64,000 nucleotides of DNA from Lingula anatina (GCF_001039355.2 NW_019775813.1:704272-768271); one strand, 5' to 3'; positions 40,646 through 53,284 are shown, counted from the stretch's first letter. Translations and numbers: made by a program. Notes: generated by a model not told the origin, from the sequence alone.

Positions 40646-43600
40646 CGACTATTTCCTATTCAAATGTTGTAAAATTCAAGTTTTATATGAAGCTAAGGGT
40701 ACATATTTGCCAACTAAAGCCACAAAAGCTTGGCATTGCCTTGATTAAGAAAATATATTTTTCTACTTCTTTTTCTTGATTAAATGGGAACCATACCAAA
40801 AGTACCACTTTTACCAACAGCGACAGAAGTAAGAATCGAAACGTGTAATACACATGTACATATGAGTGAATAAAAATAATTAACTTTACAGTAATGTGGG
40901 ACTAATACATGTACGTCAGCAAAGTGATGGTCAACACATACACTTATTTAATCTGTGTGATTCTTGAAATATTAACGTCATTGTGGGAGTTCAGGGGAGA
41001 GAAATCATTAGTCACTAGTAATAAGGCGTCTTTGGGTGACATTGGGGAAATTTGTTTGAGTGATTGGTATCGTCCTAGTCCCAGTGATCTTCCCCTTAAA
41101 ATGCCAAGAATTAAAATAATATGTTGCTGATTTCTAAGTTCATATAAATGCGTGATATACGCAGTAAGTAAAACCATCAGGATAAAACAAAAGTGTGTGG
41201 GTTCCAAAAACAAGGATACAAAATGGCCCGCATGTCACTGTCTTGTTGTTCAAATAAACTGCCGTGTGATACAAGTAGTTCTCACAACACGCACCTTGAG
41301 TAAAAACGTTAATTTTGCACCAGCTCCGATAACTGGTGCTCTCCAATTTTTCAATTGAAAGAGTGATCTAGAGAGTAAGTGAGAAATCGATATTAACAAT
41401 TTAACCGCTTTGGCTCTGCTCTGATAAATATCGCAAATGCAAAACTCTGTCGAGGTTCAGTTTATTAAATTCGGGAAATACGCGTCTCACGATGCCTCGT
41501 TATACAGTTATTTTAACATTTCTCCTAGTGTTGACTTAATACGTCATTTAAAGACAATGCAGTCGTTTGGTTTTGACATTCCAATTGATTTTCAATTGAT
41601 TTTAAATGGTCACTGCAACGGTCGCTTCCAAAAGAGTTTTTCAGTCACCATTTCCTTAAGGGTGCTTCAGGGGCACTAGTGAAAACATATTTAAATCTGA
41701 CAGGAAAGTGGCCAACCTCTTTTGACTCCAAAAAATGTCAAAACATCGTTAGTTTTAAGAAATACTTTTACCACTGAAATTGTCAAAATTTTGAAATAAT
41801 GGAGATTTTTCGCCCTAAATGACAAGGCTACAGGGTAGGCCTATTGTCGGCCATGATGGATACTGCTGGTGGAGAAACCAGCAAATCCAAACCGACGTGC
41901 AATCACCCTTGTATTACAGCATAATTGGCTTCATGTGTCAAAGAATAACGGGAAATAAACTGATGCACAGTATTGTAGATAAAAGTGAAAATTAGCGTTA
42001 ACGACACTGGAGGTAATTTCCTTGCCACATCAAGCGCTCTTTTCGTAAACATCGCATTTACAACAACCTATATTATTCAGACGTTATTTGTTCCGTTTGC
42101 TTTGAACGATGTAATTGTCACTGAGGTACCTCTAGGGCTCGATGTAAAATTATTTTATGAAACGGATTATTGAAAGAGATGTACTAATGAAGAAAACAGT
42201 GGGGAGTTGAAAAAAATTAAAAAAATTTAACCCAAGACATGCACGTTTTTCACTAGATGTCATTGCCTACTTTAAAACTTTTCCATGGCGGCAAGTATAG
42301 GCATCTGATAACACCTGATGCCACAGACACGTGCTTCATGATGAGGGTTGTGATAACCGACAGTGACGTCATCAAAGCAGTCGCGATGCACTCGGAACTA
42401 CTCGGATGTCTCCGCACTCGACAATTTGTATGGAGCTGGCGGAGTCAGCCGAGGATTGCCGATTGGTGGCAATGACATGTTTTATTTAACATTACGTAAA
42501 TGTAGACATACCATGATCTTTATACAACAAAGTCTTTAAAAAACAAACAAAAAGATCAATTATCAGGGAAAGGTCAACACTATTTATTTATTTAACAAGA
42601 TGCTTGTATACTACATTTCGAAAATCGTTTACAGAATCACGTTATTACAAATTATAACCCCATTTTTGGGTTTCTCGTTTTTGAGTCACTCTCAAAATGA
42701 TGAAGTTCATTCGTGACGGAAATGAGAACTCGACAATGGATTAATAGATCGCAATTTTTAATGGCTTCTAATGGCTTAGGGTATTTGTAAAGGTATTATT
42801 TGGGATTATGTAGAGGGAGGGTGTTAACTGCCTTTATCTACATCTAATCGCAAATTAAACCATCAATAATACCCGTTGTTGATGGAAGAAAGTAAAAGCA
42901 GACCTATGCAAAAGACGACCAAAGACGGTCTCTGATACTTCTTTAGATACATGTATATTCTGTTTATTAGCATCTCTCTTCTGTAAAATTACAATTACAT
43001 TGCAATCAACGAAAACTAAAAATCTAAAAGAGCCATTCTTTATGAGAATAACATAACATACCACAATGTAAAACTGCTGAATTATGGCTAGTTCTTATGA
43101 ATATGAGACAGTTTATACCGAGTAGGATACAGTTCACTATGTACAAAGTTGTCCGGACCTCAGTTCATAGCAATATGTTACCCGGTGTATTATTATTATA
43201 GTTAATTCTATACTTGATTACAATGCCAAATTTGTAACAGGGGGAAATGAAGCAATTTTAGTTCAGTGGTGCACTCTCACATTTTGTTATCACTATACAG
43301 GGGTTATTAAGTTAACAATATTGAATTTGACAGTTGATTGTAATAACGTTACGCACACAGAATTAGACTGATGACAGGCGCCTATCTAAATGTATGTCGG
43401 AGACTGACTGATCCGCAATTGATGCAGAGAAGCGGGCACATGTTAATTAAAAAAAAATTTTTTTGCTCAAAATACACCCCTTAAAATTTCAAATGTTCTT
43501 TTCAATATTTTAAAATCTCTAATCACAAAAGAAAAACTCATTTTTTAAGATTTGAAATAAATCCAGACGGGCAATAAAAGAATCGGTAACATTAAAAATC

Positions 43601-44164
43601 ATTTAACATAAGTTAATTTTTTCTAAAGATAATTTCAAAAAATTAAAAAATCTTTACTCACATCAACTTAGTTTATAACGTGCCCTACATATAATCTTCT
43701 CTTCAGTCAGGTCCAAAAAAACGTTTACGACAAAATTTTTAATTTCTTCATTTCATGAAGAATTTCATGAAGAAAGGATAGTAGTCAAGATAAATAAAGA
43801 ATGTATTGGTCTGACACGTTAGAGATGCTTTAAAATAGTCTTTTGATTGGGCCACTACTGATTTCAATTTCACTATTGATTCCTAACTTTTGATACACAC
43901 ACAATCTTGGAACAATTTATGGGATAGATCGTTCGGTAAATTGGATCCCAAAGTACGCAGTTCTGTTATGTCTATAATACAATGTCCCTTGTGGCCAGGG
44001 GCTTTTACAAAAACTCGGGAACTGTGACAACATACAACAGTTCGCGGTTTTAATATTTCATTTCATTTCAAGTTCATTTATTATCCACTCTTTAGGTCTA
44101 CAGAATGTCGCCTTTTTTAACATGGCAATCTAATTATATATATATATATTTTTTTTCAAGCTTT

Positions 44165-44204
<40 letters not shown>

Positions 44205-44760
44205 CACACGAACATAGAGAGTGCATATTTTTCACATCACTAGTATGGATGATCATGGTTTACCGTATTTTTTTTCGTCCGAACCGCACTTAGTTCTCGC
44301 AGATGGACGGTTTCTAAATGACAAACCGCGTCCTTTAAGTCACGATTTATGGAGTTCACGTGCACGTTCACAAATTGAAAGAAAAAAGAACACGTTTTTC
44401 CCGGTCTACGATTTCATCAAGTATTTAGACTAGCACCCACCATTTTCCGTGCTCCATGTTTCTTTCAAAACGCCATAACGAATCTGAACACTGTTGGTGA
44501 CATAGTGGGTGGAGGAGGAGGTGGTGCCAGTTGAAAAAAATCTTGTATGATATCCTTAATTACTGTATAAAATTAACAGGACACGTTACATTTAAGATAC
44601 ATTAAGCACATACGTCTGATCCTTACAACCTGTTATAGTTACGTTGACCATATACAAATATACCAGTGCGATACCAATTGAACATTTTCTAATACATTAC
44701 AAATACCTTTAAATGTTTCAAATGTTTTTCTATTTTAAAAAGACAATTTGCGCATAACAG
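38022..44760. other. Gene-poor stretch between the chitin-binding receptor and GPCR genes
   Basis: No gene recognised on either strand. The start probably contains the 3' UTR of the upstream gene (AATAAA at 39415-39420). Two perfect CRE palindromes TGACGTCA lie 26 bp apart (38966-38973 and 38992-38999). A (GT)20 run is at 40601-40640 and an (AG) run at 44169-44202. ORFs of 60-92 codons here lack recognisable domains. Confidence 0.4.
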
Positions 44761-45912
44761 TTATACTACAGATTCATGTGTAAGCTGTGATCCACTGCTG
44801 TTTGGCTGACTACCGGTAGATGGCAGTGAAGGTGTTTTACAGACGTTTTGACTGCTGTTTGTCATTTGTCCTGCAAATGGTTTCTTTGAAGAGCGCTTTT
44901 TTCGGTGTAAACTCCTCCCACACAGTTCGGCCATAAGAGACAGGAGAAGATTTCGGAACTTTTTGCCGCAGATGCAATAAATTAAGAAGTTAGTGGAGGC
45001 ATTAACTACCACCATCATGGAGCTGATCATATAGTAAACGAAAAGAGCGTCGGAACTTCTCACTGACTCGTTATCCAAAAAGTAGAGAAACTGAAGTACA
45101 AAATCACACGTCTGGCAGGCAACGAAGACCAAAACAACGACGACTAACATAACTGTAGTGCTCTTAGAAGGGTGTCCCTGTCCCGTGAGCTCGTGACGTC
45201 GTTTGCCCGCCTTGCGGAGCGCCAAGATCAGGCTAGTGTTCACGAAGACTAAAATAGCCATTGGGGCAATGAAATTTACTAAAGAATTCAAAACCATGGC
45301 ATAAAAATACTTATAAGCGTCTGCATCCATCCATTCTTTATCTGAGTTAATGGGCCTCATGTGTCCTAAATCCACATCGTAACAAAAACCAAGGTCTAAT
45401 TCGAACCACCGTGGCATGTTGTAGATCAATGACAAAATGGCGACGATAATGACGTGTTTTCTTGCTCGCGTCATAGTGCAGAAGGCGCCAGATTTCAGGG
45501 GTCTACAAACGACAACAAACCGGTCCACCGTCACGAGGACCACGAACCAAATACTGCACTGTTGAGATATGTACATTAAAGGTTTGACAAATAACATAAG
45601 GTACCCGTAGACGTCGACGTAATGGCGGGCCGTTCCCACATATTTCACAATTCCCATCAGGCTCAGGAAGAAAAAATGACACAGGAGATAGACAGAATCG
45701 GTCACGGCAAGTGCTTGGAGAGTCAACGCAGTTGTGGTTTTGGGGTTTTCACGCCGTAATACGACGAAGGAGAGCGTATTTCCAAACAATCCAAAGACGA
45801 TGAAAGTTATGCATATCACTGATTGAGTAGAAAAGAACAATGCCCATATCCAGCTGTCGCTGACACGTGTAGAACACTCAGTTACGTTTTCCAGCGAAGA
45901 GTTCATTGTCAC
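44761..45912 (-). CDS. Class A peptide GPCR, FMRFamide-receptor-like
   Basis: An intronless frame of 383 residues starts at 45912. N-glycosylation sites NSS and NVT precede TM1 with GNTLSF (N45). Asp72 in TM2, the DRF variant (130-132) of the DRY motif with VCRPL after it, a TM5 Pro217, and TM7 with N-x3-NFLIY followed by a basic helix 8 (GKKFRNLL) are all present. The pattern GNTLSFVVL, CRPL and NFLIYC is that of invertebrate FMRFamide-type receptors, a group expanded in lophotrochozoans. TM6 reads FVACQTCDF, so the usual Pro6.50 is replaced. The C-terminal tail (about 330-383) is basic, then Ser/Thr-rich with phosphorylation potential. The ligand cannot be told from sequence. A MITE-like element begins about 120 bp upstream. 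Confidence 0.95.
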   Translation of the reverse strand: MTMNSSLENVTECSTRVSDSWIWALFFSTQSVICITFIVFGLFGNTLSFVVLRRENPKTTTALTLQALAVTDSVYLLCHFFFLSLMGIVKYVGTARHYVDVYGYLMLFVKPLMYISQQCSIWFVVLVTVDRFVVVCRPLKSGAFCTMTRARKHVIIVAILSLIYNMPRWFELDLGFCYDVDLGHMRPINSDKEWMDADAYKYFYAMVLNSLVNFIAPMAILVFVNTSLILALRKAGKRRHELTGQGHPSKSTTVMLVVVVLVFVACQTCDFVLQFLYFLDNESVRSSDALFVYYMISSMMVVVNASTNFLIYCICGKKFRNLLLSLMAELCGRSLHRKKRSSKKPFAGQMTNSSQNVCKTPSLPSTGSQPNSSGSQLTHESVV

Positions 45913-46033
45913 TTTTCTCTGGCACTGGATGGCACTAAAAAACGAATTTCACTTGGAATCAGATGCGTGTATGCCGTTTTTCTACGACAAAGCTTTTTTA
46001 AATGGTAACTAGAAAAGCACCCCGAGAGCGCAG

Positions 46034-46398
46034 ACCTCCGCCAAAAACAGCAAAGTCTCCACCCAATGCCGTTTCACCCCTAAATTTTCATTCTATAATG
46101 ATTTAGTTTTTTTATTATTGATTATTGATTGATTATTGATCCAGATCACCACCAAAAACTAAACTTTCAGTTCCTGAAAATTTCATCAAAATCGGTCCAT
46201 AACTTGTTTTTTTTATTTTTGATTATTGATTGGTTATTGATCCAGATCACCACCAAAAACTAATCACTTCAAAGTTAACCCATTTCTGACCTACCCTGAA
46301 AATTCCATCGAAATTCATCCATAACTTTTTGAGTTATGTTGATGACAAACAGACAGACAGACAAACAGGGGTGAAAACATAACTTCTTTGGCGGAGGT
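46034..46398. mobile_element. ACCTCCGCCAAA-ended MITE upstream of the GPCR gene
   Basis: The left end ACCTCCGCCAAA (46034-46045) and right end TTTGGCGGAGGT (46387-46398) are exact inverted repeats. The interior holds two tandem copies of about 100 bp that share TTATTGATCCAGATCACCAC, then an ATAACTTTTTGAGTTATG and CAGACAGACAGAC stretch. No ORF. An A15 tract (near 46418-46432) follows the right end. Confidence 0.75.
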
Positions 46399-46449
46399 AA
46401 TAAAGGGTTATTTTGTAAAAAAAAAAAAAAACAACCTTGTGCACCTTCC

Positions 46450-46630
46450 ACGCCCTACTGTGGGACCCGGCGTAACGTGATAGAGAGCACCCCATAACAG
46501 AGAGTCCGCTTCCCATTCATTTGTAGGCTACAGGAAAGCCTTGCCCTAGATTTTGCCTCACCTAGGCTAACCCTAACCATTATAACTAAATGGAGGGCGG
46601 ATCCTCTGTTACACGGACCCTCAGTTTCGT
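46450..46630 (+). mobile_element. Dispersed repeat family copy 1
   Basis: About 175 bp that recurs in reverse orientation at 49,565-49,735. Shared blocks include ACCATTATAACTAAATGG, GTTACACGGAC and CTCAGTTTCGT. Within the copy, TAACAGAGAGTCCGC and GCGGATCCTCTGTTA form inverted repeats. Confidence 0.7.
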
Positions 46631-47198
46631 TTCACCGGGCGACTATTAGATAGCAGGGTGGCAGTGAGAGGGCGGATAATACTACAGTAGGGTGGATTTT
46701 GACTCGTGGTCAAAATGCAAAGGTATTTATACTCCCCTCTCTTCGTCGATTACGCATTTACGTTTTTTTCTTTCCAGCATATTTTGAGTGATTTAAAATA
46801 TTGTATTCTATTTTATCAATCAAGGACTCAATATTTCCTCACCAGACAATCTCTTTAAGAAGTAATACACATCTAAAACTAAATCTCTTCTGTCTCACAT
46901 TTGGAAAGTCCACAAAGTCTGGCTTGCGGTTGTTATCAGTGTCAGGGAAAACTACAGTTTACTTGTGAGGTCAACCAGAGGCTCATATGACCTCGTCATT
47001 TATCACTTTTGACTAATTAAAAGCAAAACTCCGAAGACAATAATACTCATACTTAATAAATAAGTGACATTTTTTAAATTATAACTTATACTGATTCGGT
47101 TATTTTTTCAATTGGTGAAATCATAACCATTTACCTTAACAATAGCCCCATGCCCCCCCCCCCCCCCAGGCGCGTGCCAATACATTTACAGTATCAGT

Positions 47199-47247
<49 letters not shown>

Positions 47248-49381
47248 AAGGCGTACAAAGCAAAGTTTACACTATACAGAACACAATTTGATGTATATTC
47301 AGGATCTAATCCTGAATTACGATACAGGTCTTTGCAATGTCAACTGATTCACCCTTACCAGTATACTTACGGGCTGATATGATCCTATATAGACAAAAAC
47401 CATTATGGTTTACCAACCGTATGCTTGTGCTATATGTTAAAAAATCCTGAGATGAATAAACTTTAAATAATTACTACCTAGATCCTACGGTAAAAAAACG
47501 AGACAATAGCACTCGGTCTATCATTAGTTATAACTATAGGTCTTTGCCATAGATGCAAACAAACAAACGAACAAAATGAAAAAAAAATCAAAGTTAAACT
47601 TACTGCTAAGGTCGTATTTCTAAAAACGGTTCAAAAGAGTGAAGCTCCAACAAAATTTCCCGCAACATCAACAAGTTTACCAAAGACTGCTAATTACCAT
47701 AAATGCCTACCAAAATAAAGTGAGAAAATGTGATATCCACTTTTAGCAGCAGCCGTTTTGTTGTTAGGTCGCTGAATGAATGGGTTACCGTCTCATAGTC
47801 ATATTATATACATTGATGTAGGATGCAGGGACAGGCTCATTATTTCAGCAAAGCTTATACAAATAATTATCGATCATAATTGGCATTTTAGGAGCGTCAC
47901 ATGCTGGCGTTCATAGGGAAGCTAAAGCTTTTAGATCTTGTTCTGACAGTTTCCATGCATTAACCAATTATCGCTTGCATTTATAACAAGATAACTCATT
48001 AGATACGCGGTGCTGTGGGACGTGAAAAAAAAACAAAACAAAAAACTAAGCCTATCAACAATTCCACTGATGTCTATATAATATATAACTGCACTTTCGT
48101 TTATTTTTAGTTGCAATAAAACACCTTCCATCAGATTAATAATATATCACTCCCTGGAGATTGAGCCGAGGCCGATTCACATAAAACTTGGAATGGTTCA
48201 TCTCACCGACCCGCCTGTTTACTATTTTCTCATCATAGTATCATTGAAAGCCGTTCTAATCTCACTGGTTCCCACTCATCCCCATTGTAATCAAGGTGTG
48301 TACCTTTGGTGAGCGCACCGCTACCAGAGAGTGTTCTGCTGAGATGACTGGTTCTTATAGTTAGGCCGGTCTATCTTCACTGGGAATGCGCCTGCAGCTG
48401 CATGCAGAAAGAATACCAACAAAAAAATCTCTGTCAACGGTTGACGTGCATGTGAAGACAGAGTCCAGGGGAGAGAAACTTAAATAGGTCCCTACGAAAT
48501 TGTTCCTAAAATGCATGAGTACACTTTTTTCTCAAAGACCAGATGTGAAACTGCTGGAACGTTTACACTTGGTTACCGGTAATATTTACATGTAAAGTTC
48601 GCCCGAGGTATGCTGTAACCTCGTCTGCCCTTCTCTCCCTAAAAAACCCTCTAATTCATTCAAACAAGTGCCCTAGTTTACTCCCTCTTGGGATCCAACC
48701 TAGCACCCTCAACATTCTTTCTAAACTTAATCTTGATGATTCTTTAATGCGACAGGTAAGTAGAAACAATGGTCGCGTTTGTCACTTCCCACATTAACAT
48801 GATAAGTCCGGGGTCAACACAGTGAGCCTGTATGTGCATTCTATTAACCAACATTCAAGATTTCACAACAATCCATAGCATAAAGACACTTTTTCGAAGA
48901 CCTAAAGCAGAAAATTGTGGGATTCAACTACATTAAGGATAGGGTTGCCATATTAGTAGTAGGGCTTACCACAGTATTTAGGTTTACCCATATGACCACT
49001 TTTAGCCTATTTTATCACGTTTTAGCCTTAACGTAAAGGTGCAGACACTTGGTTGTACTACCCCCATCCAGCTGTACAATCCTACTGCTGTTCCGCTCAT
49101 AGATCGCTAAAAGTGCTGCCCGCATAGCTCAGGGACTATAACAATAAACTGTCTCTTTTTGAAGCAGGGACGAAAATAGTTTCTAGCGAAATATGTTTGA
49201 GGGTTACTTTATACTTTATCTAAAGACCTTAGGTACGCTGTGGCGCTTCTCGGTCGAATGGGTTGGACTTCTCACCTATAGAAGTGTTTTTTTTTTATAG
49301 AGTTGTTCCAAATGACATCACATCCTCTCTTCTAGACTGATTCACAAACACGGCAAGCAGTCTTTTTTCGCTTAAATTGTG
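46631..49381. other. Non-coding stretch with microsatellites
   Basis: No gene recognised. A C-run (about 47152-47167) and (CA)n at 47202-47240. ORFs at 47150 and 47931 are low-complexity or unrecognised. Confidence 0.4.
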
Positions 49382-49545
49382 AATTTAAGACCGCGTTCAG
49401 AACAGGGTCAAATATGGTCCACCCACTTACATACGGGGAATGTATTCAGTGTCTATTAGTAGATTACACGGCAAGCTTTTTAATGGGTCGCCATATTTGA
49501 CCCTCGGACTAGTTAGTCCACTGCTCTGAATGCGGCCTAAAATTG
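49382..49545. mobile_element. Foldback (MITE-like) element
   Basis: AATTTAAGACCGCGTTCAGA and GGGTCAAATATGG at the left are mirrored by CCATATTTGACCC and CTGAATGCGGCCTAAAATT at the right, enclosing about 65 bp. Confidence 0.6.
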
Positions 49546-49564
49546 ATTGGTAACCAGACACTGA

Positions 49565-49735
49565 AACGTAACGAAACTGAGAGTCCGTGTAACAGAACGC
49601 CCGCTCCCCATTTAGTTATAATGGTTAAGGTTAGCCTGACCTAAGTGGGTCAAAATCTAGGGTAAGGCTTACCTGTACAAAGCGACTCTCTATCATGGGG
49701 GGCTCTGTCACGTAACACCGGCAGCACCTCGGAAG
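49565..49735 (-). mobile_element. Dispersed repeat family copy 2
   Basis: Reverse-complement counterpart of 46,450-46,630 at roughly 85% identity by eye. The copies are 3 kb apart and inverted, on opposite sides of the repeat-rich stretch. Confidence 0.7.
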
Positions 49736-50204
49736 GGAAGAGAGATTTCAAGACTTTAAATAGCCTCGAACACCCTATTGTTATCAGGATAGTGAGTCAC
49801 TATAGTGTGCACATGTGCAGTTTTTCAAAAGTTTACATAATTAGATGTTGTCCAAAGAGTTATTGTATTATTCACTGACACCACCAGTAGATGACTGTGA
49901 AAAGAGCTGTCTAAAACGTGCAATTTATAGGCGTAGATGCTCGCGGTACATGTTCGCCAAAGCGCATATTTGATAACGGTACCTTTTCAAGTGGTGTTGA
50001 CTTCAAGGTAAATATAAGTTACATGGAAATTCACTTTGCATGGATCTTATTTTTATATTGTCAGTTTTGTTTCGTTTCGGTCAGATTTGGCAATTTTATT
50101 TTAACGACGTTAATTTCAGAGCGCGTGCACTGCAATATGCTGTCAGACCGACCTGATAACCCCTGGCCCACTCTGCTGTCTTTTTCAGTTGGCCAGGCCA
50201 GTTT

Positions 50205-50292
50205 TAGACCCTATTCCCAGAGATTAGATCGATCCAACTAGATCGACCTAACTCCCTGAGGGTTCACGCTAAATAGCTGTCAGCCGAGCGGG
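50205..50292 (-). mobile_element. Partial copy of the 19.3-kb MITE
   Basis: ATTCCCAGAGATTAGATCGA ... TTCACGCTAAATAGCTGTCA is the reverse complement of about 19,455-19,543. Only one end is present. Confidence 0.7.
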
Positions 50293-50399
50293 TACGAAAT
50301 GCAAGGACAGTATCATTACATATCTTCACTTAAGAAGATGACAAGTCTGGTAAAGCAATGATTGATAGTTACTCTACAAACAGAATTTCACGAGAAATA

Positions 50400-50796
50400 T
50401 GATTGATACAGTAGTCAACTCGAAAGAAAAAGCCTTGCTTGAATTATGAAGCACAGCTACATTTAAGATCCTTAATGGTAGAATTAAAGGGAACTCGTTA
50501 GGATGCAACATTTGTCATAATAAGCATGGGTGTAGAGAAGTAGATTACGTTATCACAAACGATAGACTGATGAGAGAAATCATGTGCGTTTTATTGTAAC
50601 TTATAGATTATTTTTCAAAGTGAAACCATTATCTGTTAGATCTTGCAATCTACACCGTTGGTATTTAAGTAATGTCACCCACCCATTTAATACAAATTTC
50701 AAAGACCGCTACATTTTAGAAACAGACTCCACTGAAAAAAGTTACAAGCTCTCAAATGTGGAGGCAAAGCACATACGTGTACTTCCCGCCATCTAA
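50400..50796 (+). mobile_element. Decayed LINE endonuclease fragment
   Basis: The reading frame from about 50,402 gives IDTVVNSKEKALLEL, a stop, then FKILNGRIKGNSLG ... VDYVIT. This is the C-terminal pattern of apurinic-type endonucleases of non-LTR retrotransposons (an L-x-ILNGR block followed by a VDYVI block). A second frame (50,584-50,796) continues with FFKVKPLSV. At least one in-frame stop and one frameshift show it is dead. It may belong to the same family as the remnant at 1-395. Confidence 0.55.
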
Positions 50797-52643
50797 ATTA
50801 CAATATACAATACAATCTCGGGAACCTATAGTTCATTTGACGCCGGCCATAAACAGTGTGGGTTTCTATGCTTACAAGTAGAAAAAGAGAAAAGTAAAAA
50901 TTGACACCAGGTTATTCGTTAATTTTCGAATCCTGGTAATAACTTACGTACATCCGTGGGCGATTGAAGGTCAGAACATATTATGACGGCATCCCAGGAG
51001 GAGCCTTGACTGCCGCTGCAAATTGGATTAATCTAACATTTCTAAGACCCCATTCCTACAGACACCATCTTTCAGTTAAGATTATTGCTCTGTACTGCCC
51101 CACAAGAATATTTGCAAGCTAATTAAATAAACAAATAAACAAACAAACAAACAAACAAATAAATAAGTAATGAAACATCGTCACCCAGCTCGTCTCGGAT
51201 AGAGAATAAGTACAGGTAGAGGCGGGCATGTTGTGTGTGCGCGTGTGTGCGTGCGTGCGTGTGAGAGGGGAGGGTCTTGTCCCTTAACTTTGCTGATCTA
51301 TACTTAATTGAATATAATATAATTCTGGATACACAAATGTCGAGCATTTTGGAATAAAACGACACTTACCTATTGTTTCTTCATCTCTGTTTAAGGTCCC
51401 ATGTTTAAAAACACCCTGTTGAATTTTGCATCTGAATTCGTGTAAGAATAGAACTTTCGGAGCAGGGGAAACAATCCCAGCGTTTATGAAGGATGAAGTT
51501 TATCTTTGCTTATTCGTAGAATGAAAAAGGAGAGATTTCTGAAAATTCTCTATCTTTATGCCTTTACGATTTTATGCACTATAACTCATAGTACGGGCAT
51601 TTACTACTTAGTATAGACTTACTTCCACCAGATGGCGCGGCAGTGTAGGCCTCAAAACGGACATTTGCATTCATTCTCATTAATTTAGCATTAACCGTTT
51701 CATCATACAACCGTTGAAATATCCACAAGGTCGCCACATCACCATGCATGATTTATTTCACGTCGTGTTAATGGCCCATTACTTTTATTTAATAATAAGA
51801 ATCATATTTTGTTTTTATTTATTACCTCACCCGTGATCTGTATTCTTAAAACGAGTGAATCCATATCATGATTAAATTTAAACCACAAAATTCGATTTTT
51901 TAACACATGGCTAAATCCAAATCCATCCCACGTCGTTACCCTCGAGTTCCACAGCAATCAGACATATGAAAAATAGCGATTTTCTGTTATTAAATGGATT
52001 AAGACGGCTAATAGACTATTACGTATTGTGTTCGGCGTCGCACCTATCGCACTCTCACAGCCATGCAAATCACAACTACCGCATTTTCATCATCAAGTGG
52101 GGTTTTATGTACAACTGCGATTTATCCTTAATTACTCTGTTCCTAGGTCTCTTCATTAAATGACACACCTCTCCATGATTTGAAACCAAACTCCTTGGTA
52201 AAATTCCGATGCATGATACAAGATATGTTTGACCCAGAATTCTTCTTAAGTGCATATGAGACAGTTGATACAAAGACTGGTGAAAGTTTCATGAAGAATG
52301 GACAAATCAAGTGGTGTTCATTGAATCATCTTGTCAGTGCACCACTTGTCTGAGTACAACACAAAGGTACAGATATGTACACGCAAAACTTACCTATTAT
52401 CAATTTTTTTAACTGTGCAACAGACACGGACAGATTTATTATTGAAAAAAGCATTATTGCAAAACGAATAAACACAAACGGAGTAATTATTTTGCTATAC
52501 ATGACAAGAGATGCATCTATTTTGTATAGCAATACTGAGATAAATGACACCGAGATGCAGAAAAAGGCCTTACGTATCTGAAGACTTCTGCGCAGTTGGG
52601 CATGTATTGTATGTAACTTACTTGCATAGTATAACATTATTTC
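50797..52643. other. Non-coding stretch
   Basis: No gene recognised. An (AAAC/AAAT) run lies at about 51125-51168 and a GT/GC-rich run at about 51233-51262. Confidence 0.4.
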
Positions 52644-53284
52644 AACAAGGCAGCAAAGCTGTCAAATGTACAGACAAAAAGCAGGAAATAACAAAATAGG
52701 TTACTGTCAATTCTGATGCAAAAGTACATTATGTTAAACTGCAAATNACTACTAAAATAGTGGCCCGATCATGCCGATTTTCGAACTTGATCTGCGTTTT
52801 AGTAAGACTGATTACTCCTGTGAGTTTCATGACAACAGGCCTATCGGTTTTCCTTGAAATGTGTTAACAGTGTTGCATATATGCTGAAAAGTGAAAAAAC
52901 AGCATAACTACTAAAATAGTGGCCCGATCATGCCGATTTTCGAACTTGACCTGCCTTTTAGTAAGATCGATTTTTCCTGTGAGTTTCTTGACAACAGGCC
53001 TATCGGTTTTCCTTATAATGTGTTAACAGTTTTGCATATATGCTAAAAAGTGAAAAAACAGCATAAATTTTACAATAATGGCCCGATCATGCTGATTTTC
53101 GAACTTGACCTGCGTTTTATGAATATTAGTCAGCGCTGTAAATATAAAGCCAAAAAGTAAAACTGTCTTCCACTTATGGTGTTAACGCTGAAAGTGCACG
53201 GCGACGGCGACGGCGACATGATCGGCAACGGCGACGACAGACGCAGGTGATGGCAATATGTACAGACACATCTGTGTCTGTACA
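52644..53284 (+). mobile_element. HINE-like element copy with 159-bp tandem repeats, plus duplicated flank
   Basis: 52,644-52,746 is a near-identical copy of 54,393-54,494. After an N (52747) come tandem monomers starting at 52748, 52907 and 53066 (period 159; shared TGGCCCGATCATGCCGATTT and GACAACAGGCCTATCGGTTT). The third is cut at about 53,130. A GGCGAC run (53,200-53,218) and a terminal palindrome with 12-bp arms TGTACAGACACA/TGTGTCTGTACA (53,259-53,284) follow. Tandem core, short microsatellite and terminal hairpin recall the non-autonomous Helentron-type (HINE/pearl) elements and the roughly 160-bp repeats of bivalves. That link is from memory of the families, not from alignment. Confidence 0.6.

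Noticed and set aside
42257-42475. 72-codon GC-richer ORF
   Set aside because: No domain recognised on either strand. GC rise alone is not enough.
44221-44433. 70-codon ORF ending with a plausible protein-like stretch
   Set aside because: Composition is reasonable but there is no family resemblance, no splice partner, and it starts next to an AG microsatellite.
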